Origin: Lytechinus pictus
Lineage: Eukaryota; Echinodermata; Echinoidea; Temnopleuroida; Toxopneustidae
DNA length: 64,000 nucleotides
Reading direction: 5' to 3'
Assembly (NCBI RefSeq): GCF_037042905.1
Contig: NC_087257.1
Span: 14,606,001-14,670,000, forward strand
Of the stretch, positions 29,201-44,200 are shown one piece after another (position 1 is the stretch's first letter; each line of letters starts with the position of its first letter). The notes under the pieces are model-generated. The model did no database searches, was not told the origin of the DNA, and saw only the letters and a program-made list of their open reading frames with translations. The translations under genes and the position numbers were made by a program.

Positions 29201-32200
29201 CTGGAGCATCATCCAATAAGACATTTGTTTGACAGTGAAAAATGACCCACAGAACCTGTATTGTTTATATTGCCATAATGATGTCTAGAAACTGAAACCA
29301 AAATTGCCATCAACTTTGGATCATAATCACATTTAAAGTTTAAAATTATAGCATGTGCTTTAAAGTGTACATGAATGGAGAGAAATGTGTACATGTATCT
29401 AGTCATACAGCACTCAGCGGTACAAACATAAAGCAAGCAGGTACTATAAAACGAGTAAAATACACGATACAATATCCAGGCATAATCCAGGCATACACTG
29501 ATTTTACATGATATGTAGGAAACTTAGAAAATAATTGAAGAAAATGATTTTTCTGATTCTTAGTATTAAAAAGCAAATGCTCTATTTTTTTATTTGTAAC
29601 AGAAACAGAGAAACTTTTTTGATGAACAGAACAGTGTACCTCAAACCGGGAATAAGTTTCCTGGTATCGAATTGCAATTTGGTCCGAAGATTTCAATTAC
29701 TGCAACACAACATTTCTTGTGTGTAGCAAGAACTGTACAGAACATAGTTCGAAGCTTTGCTCAAGATTACAACCAGAAATGCTAATTTGAGAAGTAAAAC
29801 AAGTAGACCGCCTCTGGCAGTCTCACCTGCATTATGCAATTCAATATAGCAGCAGTGCTGACTTTGAAAACAACTATTGAATGATCATTCACAAAAAACA
29901 CCATTCATATGATAATACCTGAATGACCTTTGACCTTGATCATGTGGCCTATTAAGACTCGTGCAAAGTGATACATTTACTTGATTAACCTTTCGTCCTT
30001 GTTTTATGAACTAGATCCATAAAGTTTCAAAGTTATGAAGGCAATTCAACAATACCCCCAACATGGCCAAAGTTCATTGACCAATAAATGACCTTTGACC
30101 TTTGTCATGTGACCTGAAACTTGCACAGGATGTTTAGTGATACTTGAATGCTCTTACATGTATTTCCAAGTTTTATGAACTAGATCTATTAACTTCTTAA
30201 GTTATGATGGCAATTCAACAATTACCCCCCAACATGACCAAAGTTCATTGACCCTAAATGACCTTTGCCTTGATCATGTGTCCCAAAACTCAGGCAAGAT
30301 GTTCGATGATACACCATTACTCTTATGTTCAAGTTTCAAGAACTAGATCCATAAACTTTTGCGTTATGACAAAATTTCAAAACTTAACCTTTTAAGGTTT
30401 CAATGTTGATTACCCCAACAGGGTCTATGAAGTCCATTGACCCTATATGACCTTTGACCTTGGTCATGTGATGTGAGCTGAAACTCAGGCAAGATATTCA
30501 GTAAAAGTTGATTACCCTTATGTCCAAGTTTCATGATCTAGGTCCATATACTTTCTAATTTATGACGACATTTCAAAAACTTAACCTTGGTTTAAATCAT
30601 GTTGACGACGCCGACGTCGCTGCCGCCGGAAAAGCGGTGCCTATAGTCTCGCTCTACATTTAGTCCCTGCTCAAATAAAAAAAAAATATATATATATATG
30701 CAGAAACAAATATCCACTGAACAGTTTTGACAACAAGCAAAGTGCTCTTCATTCATCTCAAGCATGAAATTGCATATTGAAGAACAATATCATAACAAAA
30801 TTTCTGCATCATCAATTTATACTGTCACTGGTTCCACGAACAATGAGATGAAAGAATGAAGAGACTATGGTTTACCATTATCCGATGACGATACTAGGGT
30901 TGTATGTACAGTATGGGTGGCATTTCAAAATAATCACAGAATAGTATAGAGGGTTAATAGTTAAGAATACTATTAGGAAGGGAGTTTGGCTGACCAAGGC
31001 TGTGTTCAATCAATATTTCAAAAACCTAGAAACAGTTTTAAAGATATTTGATTCAACCACAGTTGCATTCAAGCAAGTTTGGTTACAAAAAATTGGAGCT
31101 GCAGAATCACAAAGTCCAATAGACTGCACTGCAAAGTTCATTAACAATTCTTATTAAAATCAAACGATCCAGTTTTGTATGATGCGCAGTGGATGGGCTT
31201 TAATAAGGACAGCGATGAAAACTCACTTGAATGCTATCCTGCATATTAAGGATTTATTTTTTGTGGTTCATTTTTGAGATTCTAGTTTTAAAACATTAAC
31301 TGAACACACCAGAAGGGCAAACAGATGTATACGTATTATTCATTTGTTACCTTCCAAGATTTTTCTGGTCGACCCTTTGCAGTTTAAAATCACATTTGAA
31401 GGAAAAAATAGCAGAGGGTCATACTTATTACGAAAATAAACTACAATGCTGCATGTATACTGAAGGTGATAATAGACCAGTTCGTAGTTACTCATGGACA
31501 ATTTTAGTCAAATGACCTTTCATTTCTTTCATTATTATAGGCAGATTTCAAAGCAAGATATTACGTAAGCTTGCCTTACATAGCAGGATGAAGAAATTGA
31601 ATAGACCAGGTGACTAGAATAGCACACCAATGAACACTTAATGAAGGTATTTGTTGCATTCCTACTTTGAATGCATATCATAGCATGTTGCACAATGTAC
31701 TTGGCTAACTGTGAAATACCAGTCGTTGTGGACGCATTGTTGTTTTTTGTGGATGTAAATGAAAACCACTATTCAAAAGAATATATGCATAATCAAGACA
31801 TCAAAGTTGGTGCTTATCTCATTAGATTTTAAACCACCATGTCACGTTAATACAAATGACCTTTCTCTGATCATGCGTAGAATCTTTTGATCATGCGCAG
31901 AAAGGAACTATGAACTGGCTTATTATTCAAGCAGGGATTTACAGCTAAATTCCAGTTTAAGAAGCATCCCACATACGATACAGATTTTGAAAAGTTGACT
32001 GTACTCTTTGACACTGAATATCTCTATTAAAAAATAGAATTATTGATAAGTACTGTCTAATTGTTAAACCTGCTTTGTGCATCATAACATATCAACTTCT
32101 TATATAGCACACATCAATCACTGCTGTAGATTGAATTAATTTTTTTCCAAGAAAAACTGCAGAGATAAATACAGTTTATCAATTCATTGTTAATCCCAAT

Positions 32201-35200
32201 ACCACAATTTAGTTTCACGAAGTCTCGCGATCGATCATGGGGCTGATATTTACAAAATTGATCATACACATTAATCAATGCAACCAATCATAGAATAGAA
32301 AATATCAGCCTTCATGATCAATCACTACTATGTTATGGAGCCCAGAGTTATTTATGCAAGAGATTTCCCCGCATCGATCATGGGTGAGGATGTAAAATCA
32401 ATTTTAATATCCTGTCCCTTCTTCCTTGAAAACCTGCAATCCAAACTACAAATCAGTTTGAATGCTTCACTTCAGAGGAGAAATTAGGTGAGCTCCAAAA
32501 TGACCAGCAAATGATAACTTGCAAAATATGTTTAGTAGTGATTTTTAAATCGTAATAATTTCTGTATGTGAACTCCCTTGGTGTATGGCGTCAGTAGATG
32601 GATGGATGCATTCCCTGCCATTGGCAATGCACAGAACAAACATATGCTGAATGCAAAAATTCACTTTCAGTAGTCATGATAATACATGTACATGCATTAA
32701 AGGAAAGCTACTTTTCATAAAAATAGAACTTCTGCATGTTGTTGGATTGGAATGGGAGGCATACTTACAGTCTTTTTTTCTTCTTGTTGCATTTTATATT
32801 CCATATCCATTTTCTCGTCAACCTGAGCAAACAAAAAAAGAAAGTACAGAGACAAAGAGTAACATTTACGATTTTGTGTCGAATTAGTATTGAGTGTATT
32901 CAAATTAATGTGTAGAAGGGCACAAAGCAAGGAGAGAAAGATTGTAACAGAGCCCTGGATGATAATGAAGCATCAACAGAGAGATATTCAAGATGTATTC
33001 ATTCAATCATTGCAGCACCAAGGCTGAATTGCCACTGAATTCACAGTGAAGAAGAAAAAACCATATAATTAACTGCACATAATTTCAGCTACAATAAAAC
33101 AATTTTTACAATAATTCCAATTTACAAAAATAATTCAGATTAGGTCAATCAATTCCAATTGATGTTTCTATTTTCAATAAACAATGATAATTACAATTCA
33201 CAATGATATATTGTGATATATTTACATATATTCCATAAAATTGAGTGTGAATGGGGATAAAAGAGATGATGGTTAGAACATGTGGGGTATACATGTAGAT
33301 TATCCACAGCCTCGATAAGCGGGTCTTTAATTGATGTCCAAGTAACTGGACATATTGTTTCAAAGAAAGAATAAGCAGTGTTTTGTTGCATAAAATGAAT
33401 AAATCAAGACTTTTGCCATAACCCTTTCAATAATTTGTGAGTGCGGACGATGGGCCATTTCGCCAAAATGAATGAAAAGGTTGACGATCAGAAGAGTCAG
33501 ACTATCTCATTATTTCATTGTTTTTATAGTTTGCAAAACCTTAAATTGAAATCTACCCTATCGTAACAAGAAATCTTGATTTTTTTATACTTTCACATTT
33601 ATCATTGCTTGCTACAACTAGAGTATGTGCTATTAAAAGCTAGAAGGTTCTTTTTTTAAATAATTACTACATGTACATTTGAAAGGCTTACTTCTTTTTG
33701 TTGCTTTTCCAATTCCAACATTCTGATTTTCCTGGCCTCAGCCCTCGCTTGCCTTCTTTGAGCAAGCTTCGTTTCCGCCTGAAAAAAAGTAAAACAAAAA
33801 ATAACAAGGAAAATGAGAAGTGGTCACGAAACAAATCATAATCAAGATTTAATTTATTGCATTTATGAACAGTGAAAGTAAAATCGCAACACTGTAAATA
33901 CTCATCCACAAATTTTTGCTCAAATAAAATAATTTGTTATATGTGTAGTAAGTGTTGACACTTACCCATGCAATCTGCTTTTCGCCTTCCCATACAACAA
34001 AATGATTATGAAGTCCCAATTCAAAGTGCTTATCAATAAATTAGACTCGCTGTAGGAGTGATTTCAGTATTAAATATTGAAAATAGAAACTAAACTTAGT
34101 TTTGAATAGGATATCATCATGATCGAATTAAGTGTTTCCAAAGTACTATCACCATAAAAAGAGGTTTTGAAAATGGGAAGTCCTTTAAAGATGTGTTCAA
34201 TTTTGGTGCTTACATTATCTTAATACACACATACGAACCCATATCAGGCGCAGCTCCAGGGTGACACTTTTGCAGGCTGCAAACTTGTCTACAGTGTATA
34301 TTATTTGACCCCCCCCCCCCCACCAAAAAAAACAAAAACACATCATCGCTCATTTTACTGGGTGCGCAATGAAGGCATTCTAAGGGGAGCACCATTAAAT
34401 TTTCAAATTGAATATTTAATGGGGTGCACCTAAACCTTCCGCCACCCCCCTCCCCCTGGATAAGCACTTGCATATCACAGGCAACTCTAAAGAATTAATT
34501 TGTCGAAGAAGAAAAATTAAGAGCATTGTTTGCTTGTTGTTTGTCAAGTAATTTGCAATAGAGTACGGTAAACATAACATTAACAAATTAATTTCATCCA
34601 ATTGATGTGAACTGATGCAAGGAATCTGTGACCCCCCCCCCCCCAAAAAAAAAAATCATCGCTCATTTTATTGGGTTTGCAATGAAGGCATTCTAAGGGA
34701 AGCACTACATGTATATTATATTTTCAAATTTGATATTTAATGGGGTGCACCCACACCTTCCGCCACCCCCTCCCCCCCCCCCCCCCCCCCCCCCCCCGGA
34801 TAAGCCCTTGCATATCCCGGACAACCCTAAAGAATTAATTTGTCGAAGAAGAAAAATTAAGAGCCTTGTTTGCTTGTTTGTCAAGTAATTTGCAACAGAT
34901 TTTAACATAATATTAACAAATTAATTTTATCCAATTGATGTGAACTGACTCAAGGAATCTGCATAATACAAAAGCATGAGTCACAGTCATTGTTAAAAAC
35001 TAATAAATCATTGACCTGCACCTGATCTATCACTCCAAGGTGAATCATGACTTGCATTTTCTTCTTCACATCTGGATAATATCACCCCATCAATTTATTC
35101 ATACAATATACAATTCTATAATATATTCGCCAATGAAATAATCATACTGTTATCACAATATTTCGACTCGTCTGTTTTATTCAAGGTTGTCTACAATGTA

Positions 35201-38200
35201 CAATGTACTTTCATTATATTTTAGTAAGGGTGGAAAACGCCATCACTCAACAGCCCTTTTCCTCCCTTTTCACCTTTTGTGTTTTTAAAGTACAGCGTAT
35301 AAAACATATTATACATTGTTTTTACACGTACATGTTTAGTGAGAGAAACCTACATGTAGCTAGCATACCTGAACCTCACATAAAAGTACTGTATGCAACT
35401 GTGGTCCCATGTGATAAAGTCTGCACAGTCATATTGTATCACATCACACATGCACAAATAGGAGCACCGAGAATCAATAAAATCATCGCTGTTCAAAGCA
35501 ATTCATCATTTTATATGAAACAGACTCAGGTCCTTAGTGCTGCCAAAAACATATACCTGTGAGCAAGTGTGGCTGGGTTATTGCTTTTTATGTGGCATCT
35601 TGTTCAGCTACCGGTAATAATAATATATTGACTTGCTTGGGTATATTTTTTCATAGCAGGAACATGCAATATTTTTATTCTTTTAAGGGTTTACAAACAG
35701 ATTTCCAAAATGCACTTCACCCATAATTGTGTTAATAAAAAAAAATGTTTTGGGTGGTGTTACAGGTTGGCTTACCATACATTTTATTTCAAACTGGAGG
35801 GGGGGTCTCAAGTACTGTACATTGTATGCCTACATGTATTGCCAACCAAAGATAATTCAGATGTTGTTTGAAGGTTTACATGGTGGTACATGTACATGTA
35901 TAAACAATCACGAAAGTGGTTTACACCTAATACGGTACACCATGTCTGAAGTCCTGAGATACATGTAAAAGTGGAAAGAGATAGAAGTGAAATGGAAAGC
36001 GAGAAAGTGGAGGTTTGGAAGTACAGGCAGAGTATTCTTTTCAGAATGAGTGGAAACCAGGAGTGGAAAGCTGAGTAGTAGGGAGGGGTGAGAGGCTTCG
36101 GTAGAAGGCTTGAGTAGGAGGCTGGTTGGGTGGGAGAGATGAGAGAGGTTTGAGTAGAAGAGAGAAGGCTGGCTTGAGTCGGCAAATCAGGACTGCGGCA
36201 AATGGAGCTGTAGAGCCGGAGCAGGGGAGACTCAACGTTTCGGGCAGGTTGATCGTCTTAAGGAGTGAGTGCCTGGGTGGACTCACTCCTGAAGATGAAC
36301 AGTCAACCTGCCCAAAAGATTGAGTCTTCCTGCTCCAGCTCTACAGCTCCATTTGCAGACTCAAGCCAGCCTTCTCTCATCTACTCAAGTCTCTCTCACC
36401 TCTCCAACTTAATGACAACTCAAGCCTCTCATCCTGCCTTCTACTCAGCTTTCCACTCCTTCTTGTTTTCAGTCCTTTTTAGGACTACATTCATTCTGAA
36501 AAGAATACTCTACTTCCCAACCTCCACTTACTTGCCTTTCCATTTCACTTCTACATGTATCTCTATCCACTTATATTGGTCCTTCCAGGACTTCACACAT
36601 GGCGTACCATAAACCACTTTCGCAAAAAGATAATTAAAGCACTGACATAGCAAGGTACCTCACTCATTGCTAGCAAAACCCATTGAACTTGTTTTTGTTC
36701 TTCTTTGGGGCCCCTAGTTGTGGTTTCCATATAAAGTTCCAGTGTTCTGAAGTCTAATTTTGGTATTTGTAAGCATTAAAATACTATACAGTATAGTACT
36801 TGAGGGCAATCCAACCATTTTGATTTACATTGAGAAAGTAAAATAAATAAAATTCAAAATATTGATAACAGGGTGGTGGGTAGAAATTTTTTTCAAATAA
36901 ATTGTCACACTGTACATACATACATGTATGAAGATGAGCCAGAGATGTAAAAAAAATCACTATATATACATTGCATGTATTTTGTGAGTATATTATGACA
37001 AATAGCAGGGGCAACTATCCAATTACGAATTTCACAAAATAATATATATATAAGGGCAATGCAGTACGTGTTGATGACTGTTTTGGATCTAGAGAAAAGT
37101 GGGAAGCAAAATGTGGGGAAGGAGTAAATAATACTAGATAGATAGCTGAATCACTTGAATGTATATTTATTGTCAGAAAAATGCATACATGTACATGTAT
37201 TGCATATTAATATAAAGAAATTATAGTTAAGTGTACATGTATATAAGACAGGGAAAATGCATGTTGAGGGGATTTTTCCAGTAGATCCTGTAATAAAGGT
37301 AATAAAGTAATAAAGGAATATAATTGAATTATAAAAATTATGAATTGAATTATCTGTTACCTAAATGTACCTACATGTATGTAGTTATACTGGTTCATGT
37401 ACATGTAGTATGTACAGTTGGGAAGGGAAAGAAGGTGGAAGGGCAGAAGGGGAGAAAATGGGGAAGATAGAAAAAAGGAACTACAAAGCAAGATAAGAAC
37501 AGAAGGAAAATGAAAAGGGGGAGGGGGAGGGGGAGGAGGAGGTGGAGGAGAAGGAGAAGGAGAGGAAGAAGGAGAAGAAGAAGAAGAAGGAGGAGGAGAA
37601 GGAGAAGAAGGAGAAGAAGAAGAAGGAGGAGGAGGAGAGAGAAGAATAAAGAGGAGCAAGAGGAGGAGAAAACAATGACAAAGAAGAAGACGAAAACATC
37701 AAAGACAAAGGTGAAGAAGAATAGATGAAGTATTACCTAAGAATACAAGGGAAAGAAAAAAAATCATGTCAGGAATTTATGAAAGATTAGAAAGAAAAAA
37801 ATAAAATGAAATGACAAATGGAACATAATTAATGTTTAACAAAAAGCAACAACTACAAGGGTACTGTAAAGTATTACATGTCAAGTGTTTGTCTATAAGC
37901 CATGCTTTATCCCCCCCCCCCTTCTTTTCCATTCAATATCAATCTTTTTTGTAATAAATAATTTGTTTTCAACATCAAAATTATAAAAAAAAAATTGTTA
38001 GCTTTAATTATTAAACTGTGAGCATACTGAAGCACTTTCATCAACATTGTTTTTTTTTTTTTCAATTGATAAAAGCTGTCAATAAACCATCTTGAGTGCA
38101 AAAAAATGCTATTGGTGCATTTTGCAAGTGCTTTCAAATCAAAATTATATAAAGTATTTTTTATTCTATTAAAGTAGGGATTTCCCTTTAAAAATCAGTT

Positions 38201-41200
38201 CTAATACCTTATGTTTGGGAATTATCAAGATCCACAAACTTAAAATATGCATAAATATCAAGCACCAGCACCCCCCCTCCCCTATCCCAATGGGATTTCT
38301 GATTATTCTTCCTACATACACTGTACATGAACATTATGTAATTTGGAAGTAAGGGTCCAATACACCTTTGATGTTCTCAAACTGTTCATTCCATCTACAT
38401 GTACATCTATGTGATAATTTGTATTTAAAGCAGAAATAAAATAAAATAAAAATGTGCAAGAATTTTGTGCTCTTCTAACTTTGATTTTGACAAGTTAATG
38501 TCAGATGAAAACAAAAGATAAATTATTGTAAAAATAAAACGATTACATGCATCTCCCCCCCCCCCCATTGCTTTTTTACTCTGCATTTCTATGTGCAGTA
38601 CTAGTATCCCATGGACTCTCTCAATAGGAGGTGCTGCATCATCCCGATTTTGCTCAATCTCCAGATTTTAGCCCGATCGGCCCTCTTCGCGATTAATCTC
38701 GAGATTCAAGAAACCCTGTCTCCACCATCGCAAGAAGAGCGATTCCTGCTCGAGCGAGGCATCGATGCATTATGGTCTGACGCCGTAAATAAATAATCCC
38801 AAGTGCCTCTGCACCTACGAATTAGCGCGATAATTCGTAAAATAGCGCGCTATTTTGCAAATAATCCCAAGTTGACTTGGAATTGCAATCTTGAGACTAA
38901 TCCTACTGTACGAACTAGCGCGATAATTGCGTCTCCATTGCAAACATTCTCGAGATTGTTCAGATCGGGATAATTAGCCGGATCAGAAACAGCGCGCTAA
39001 TTTGAAAACTCGGGATGGTGCAGACGACCCTAATGTGATGTAGTATGTACATGTACTTGTAGAGTATTGTACATATTGAAAATTGTTCACATGATCAGTA
39101 TGTTGTACATGTAGGATAAAATACTATGTAATGATAAATCTAATCTGAAGAAAAAAAATGTAGATGTATTGTATACTAGAACACAGTGATTTGAATGATG
39201 TGGAGCTTTTTAGCATCTATATGAGGACCATTCCATGAAAGATCATTGCTCTTTTATAATATATTTATAATATAAGCCATTCAGATCAAGAGATACAGTC
39301 TGTGATCTCAGTAGCTTAGCACCGCAAATTCTCTTCATGATATGCTCCCCTGTATAAAAAGCTCAGTGGTCGATTACAGTGGGTGATGTAATAATATTCA
39401 ACACTCACCTTTTCTGCTTCCTGTTACATGTAGGTCAAATTGACAGAGAAATTGTGACAAAAATTACCAAATGACAAAACATGCAAACTATAAACAAATA
39501 GCAACAAACTTCTTTTATCGTCATTAAAGGGAAAGTTCGCCAAGCTGATAATAACTTGGTTTTTAATACAGGCAGAAGAAAAAAGAGAACAAATATTGGT
39601 GGTTTGATGAAAATTCATCAAGGAATAACCAATAATATTTTTCTCTATTTTTATCCAATGTACAGTACATGTATCATCAAGGTGAATTTCCCCTTTAATG
39701 ATATTCTTCCAATTAATGGGTTTGTAATATTTATGTGAAACTACAATTTACATAATACAAAAACATTAACAATGTACTGTACTTCAAAATTCCATTTGTC
39801 ATAATATCCCAATTGGCTTGAAATATCCCAGAAGTTCATATCGTCATTCATGAAACACACCTTTGCATTTAACACTACCCTGGGCCCTGGTACAACAATG
39901 CATCAATCACAGAGACAATGATGTACATGTACATGTAGGTGGTTTCAAACCGCCTCGATAACAAGAATCCCTGTTATTATTCCTGCATTCACTCCGCCCC
40001 GAAACATACCCTTCAGGATACTGTAAGTTCCTGAAGTTACGAGCATGCGCAGTATGGTCTGATAAGCAAGCAAGGGACGAGATTCAAAATCGCTAGCTGA
40101 GCATCCACCCACAGCGCTCGCATCCAACTACATGCTGGGCAAAAAGTTTCTATAATTTGCTTTCAGTTTCACACTGCCAAAATACCTGCGACCTTGGAAA
40201 AATTCAAAGTTCTTGTAATTTGACAAGTACCTACATGTACTATTTAGTGGGTATTTTCTTTCGGAGATTACATGTAATTTCACACTGCCAAATTACCCGG
40301 AAGGGAAGAACTTTGAGGCGGTCTGAAACCACCTTTTGGGATTTTGGACCTCTTTGATACAGTGTTCAGTACCTGATGGGGCTAATTTCAGAAGAGCTTG
40401 AAATCAAACGCAGCTCTTTATTTTCAACCTAACAGGTTGCGTACTGTATATTGGGGACTTGCGCTTGACTCTTTCTACATATGTACAAGGTTTTTATTTT
40501 TCCTTTCATATCGAGCTCAAATAATAGAAATGGTAATTTGCAGAAATATTTTGGAGGATAAGTCACCATCAGCCCAATTGTCTCTTTTATTCTATTTTTT
40601 CAATTCATTATTGGGGGGCGGGCTGATATGCAGTGTATTTGCTTGTCTCATTCATCCATTGTTTGTTTATTGCTTGTTTTGTCTATGCTGGCTCATGGGA
40701 TAATTTGCAGTATTAAAGCCAGTTACCCACGTACTGTAGTAACCACAAGTATTATACCAGAACACCATGTACGTGTAGCCTACAGTCTGTAGACCATGAC
40801 AGGTTCAACATTTGATTGCCAATTATAATGATGTATTTTCAATGTTGATGGAAGGTCATACAGTATGTAATGTTGTTCAGAACAAATGTAAGCGTATGTA
40901 AAATTAGGTACCGGTAAACATGTTTTCTTTCAAGGGAGAGAGTTTGTGAAGGGGAAACAAATTTTGTCATACTGAACACTGTAATTTTAATAAGCACCTT
41001 GTCTTGACAGTTCACCAATGCAATAAGCCTGTTCACGGTTGTAAACTGCGCACGAGCAGAAAAAGGTCATTGGAGACAACCATGAAGGTGGCTTTCAAAT
41101 TCACTGACATAGGCATTTGTGATTTGATGATTATTCATGTATTCCTTTCAAAATATTTATCACGTCCAAGCTGAAGATTAATAAATAGAGCCTTCATAAT

Positions 41201-44200
41201 CACTGGTATTTGACAGTAGCCTAAACAATAGTCAAATGTGCCAAAGGCAGACAATAAAACAGATTTCCAAACTTTATCCCTGATGTACATGTACTATTCT
41301 AGTCACCTGGTCTATACAATGCCTTTTGTTCTTAGAATTTGAATACTCTACCGGTAAAGCTTACGCAACATCTACATTTGAAAATGATAGTGCTTATCCT
41401 AATGAAAAATCACAAAGGTCATTTGAGAAAAGTTGATCATGAGCTAACCGTGAACTGGCTTATTGTCATCATTGTCATAATTTTCACCTAAAAATATCCT
41501 TTACATATCAACAATCAACATCATTACCATTGTACTTTGATAATATAATGCTAATTGAAATAATGATTATCATTTCAATAAGCATTTGATATATTTTGAA
41601 CATCATTATCAGATATTTAAAATCACTATTACATTAATTATCAATTTCATTCCCAATATTGATATTGTACAAGTATGTAATAATGTACTTGCAGGCCGTA
41701 CACATTGTACATATTGTATATTGTATTGTAAATCTGTCGTTTTTTACACACATTACATGTACAATATGTACTGTACGAAAAACGTTATTTTACACATTAT
41801 ACTGCAGATATCATGAGCATCTGATGCATTTGGCTGAATGATTATTATGGCTACCAACATCCAATCACTTGTGAATATAAATGCATAAGAGCACAACTGG
41901 CCTATTAAAATGAATCCAATTACGATGCCCATCCAACCCAAGGCAGTATGCAATGTGTATGGACACTCAAAAAGGAATTTTCATACCCACTTACTCACAG
42001 AAAATACAATCTACCTGGTACTTTGCTAGTGTGAAAGCATATTAATCATGATATTCTTGAAAGAAAATACTGGAAAGTAGATTTTTAAAAATATATTTTT
42101 TTAATACATGTACAAGATCTTTCACAGGAACTTCTGCATGGTCACAGTTAATATCCTTTCTTTTGATATTTTGATATATAACTGTATGCCACTTCTGAAT
42201 ATCATATAAAATGAGCCTTGAGAAGGCTGGATAAGAAAAATACAGGCATTCTTGTGATTGAGGGGGTATAAATGCACCGAAGAATGAAGGCTTAAATGAC
42301 TGTCGTGCTGTATTGAAGAGGTCATGTCTCAAATCTGTGGTAATGTGGAATGCGGTGTCTTCCTCCGGCTTAACGACCGGTCAGTTTAAGATACAGGGAG
42401 AGAGAGGGAGAATCACATATACCCTTTTTACACAGGATTTTCTTAGCCCCGGACTATCGCTAACCCCGTACTATCCTTAACCCCGTACTATTTTTTTTCC
42501 TTTTCACACATGCCAAATTGTTATTTCTAACCCCGGATAAGGAATGCTTGCTTTTCACACACGAAACTCGCTAACCCCGGACTAGTGGTTTTTGTCGATC
42601 ATTCGTAGTACAAGTACTTCACTCGTACCTTTTTTACACACGCTAAAATTTCCTTAACCCCGTACTTTAGGTGGGGCCAAATTGCCATTTAGCCCCACCT
42701 ATAGTACGGGGTTAAGCTTAGCCCACTTTCGTTTTACACTAGCGATCTTAACCCCGTACTATCGCTCTTAGCACCGCAATTGCTGGGATAACCCTGCTTT
42801 TTTGCAGGGCCAAATAATCCCGTACTAAAGGTGGGGTTAGCCCACTTTGCAAAAATGCTGTGTAAAAAGAAAGTGGGCTAAGCTTAACCCCGTACTATAG
42901 GTGGGGCTAAATAGCAATTTAGCCCCACCTATAGTACGGGGTTAAGGAAATTTTAGCGTGTGTAAAAAGGGTAATAGAGAAGAAGAGAGTGAAGAGAGAC
43001 AGACAGTTCAGATGAATATAGATGCCATTGGAATGTGTACATGTAGAGAGGTGGACAGTTATTAATGAGGGGAAATACATGTATTATAAAGAAAAATATT
43101 TGAAATAATAATAAACAAGCAGAAGTCCCTGATGGTCCCATTTGCATGTACTGTACGTTGGGCAATTCCTTTATTATGGATTTCATAATTTTATTATACG
43201 GTAGTACATGTAGATGTACCTATACAGGTTACAGGTACATAATGTGCAGACAGTGCAGCTCCTCATTCCTCTCTCCCTTGACTAGCTGTGGCCTGGATGT
43301 TCTTTCAAGCAATCTAGCCCTGTATTATTTGTTCTCCTCATAATGTGCACTCCTACAGTAAATGTATGCGTTTGTGTTTATTATGTATGTACATGTACTG
43401 TAGGTTCAAACTTCATAATAAATTTTGGAGGCATAAAATTTATTGCACAAGTGATATACAATTAAATTTCTTTAAGAGCTACAGGGGACATGGGTATTAA
43501 AAGTGCATGATTACTTAACATTTTCTAATAATTTAGTCAGGGTTGTTTGGTAATGGAGGGCAGGGGCAAATCTCAATCCACCTGTATTTTGCGAAGGATA
43601 ATGTACTGTGTATTAAAAGTTACATGAGTTGGAACCAACTGGCATTTCTAAAGTGTAAAGACCGAGAGACAATGCACAGTAGTATATCAAAGGGTTCAGA
43701 GAGAGTTGAAAAGAGAAGATGGAATGCTGAGTGACCTGAGATGATACCATACAGTCATCACTGTGTGATGTAGGCAATGACATTCAATTACAGCCAAGTT
43801 TTCATTAGCCCCCTCAAAGCCGATCTGCATACAAGTGTGGTGGGATACAACTACAAAGGCCATATTTTCATTAGCCCTTTAATCTACTGTGTGATGACAC
43901 TCATCTACATGTACAACAGCCACATTCTCATTAGCCCTTTCACAGCTTTAATACATACATGTGCATGTACATGTACAGTATACATGTGTATATCCTGTGA
44001 TGGCATTCAGTGGTCACTGGTCATATTTTCATTAGCCTTCTCAAAGCAAAAGCCTTTGATCTTGATCACCGTGTGATGACATTCAACTACAAATGTATTT
44101 TCACTAGCTATCTCAAGCACGTACAACGTAGCTACAATGTAGCTTTCAGCTTAAACTTGAATACACATGATGTACATCTACATGATGTTTCATTTGTTTT

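Noticed and set aside
35808-36612. Several Ser/Leu/Pro-rich frames on both strands
   Set aside because: They lie in the long palindrome and mirror each other; repeat, not gene.
37357-37728. Arg-rich plus frame and Ser/Pro/Phe-rich minus frames
   Set aside because: Products of the GA purine tract.
40398-40703. 101-codon hydrophobic plus frame, at first glance a membrane protein
   Set aside because: Low-complexity Leu/Phe/Cys content typical of AT-rich DNA, no splice sites fitting it, no family match.
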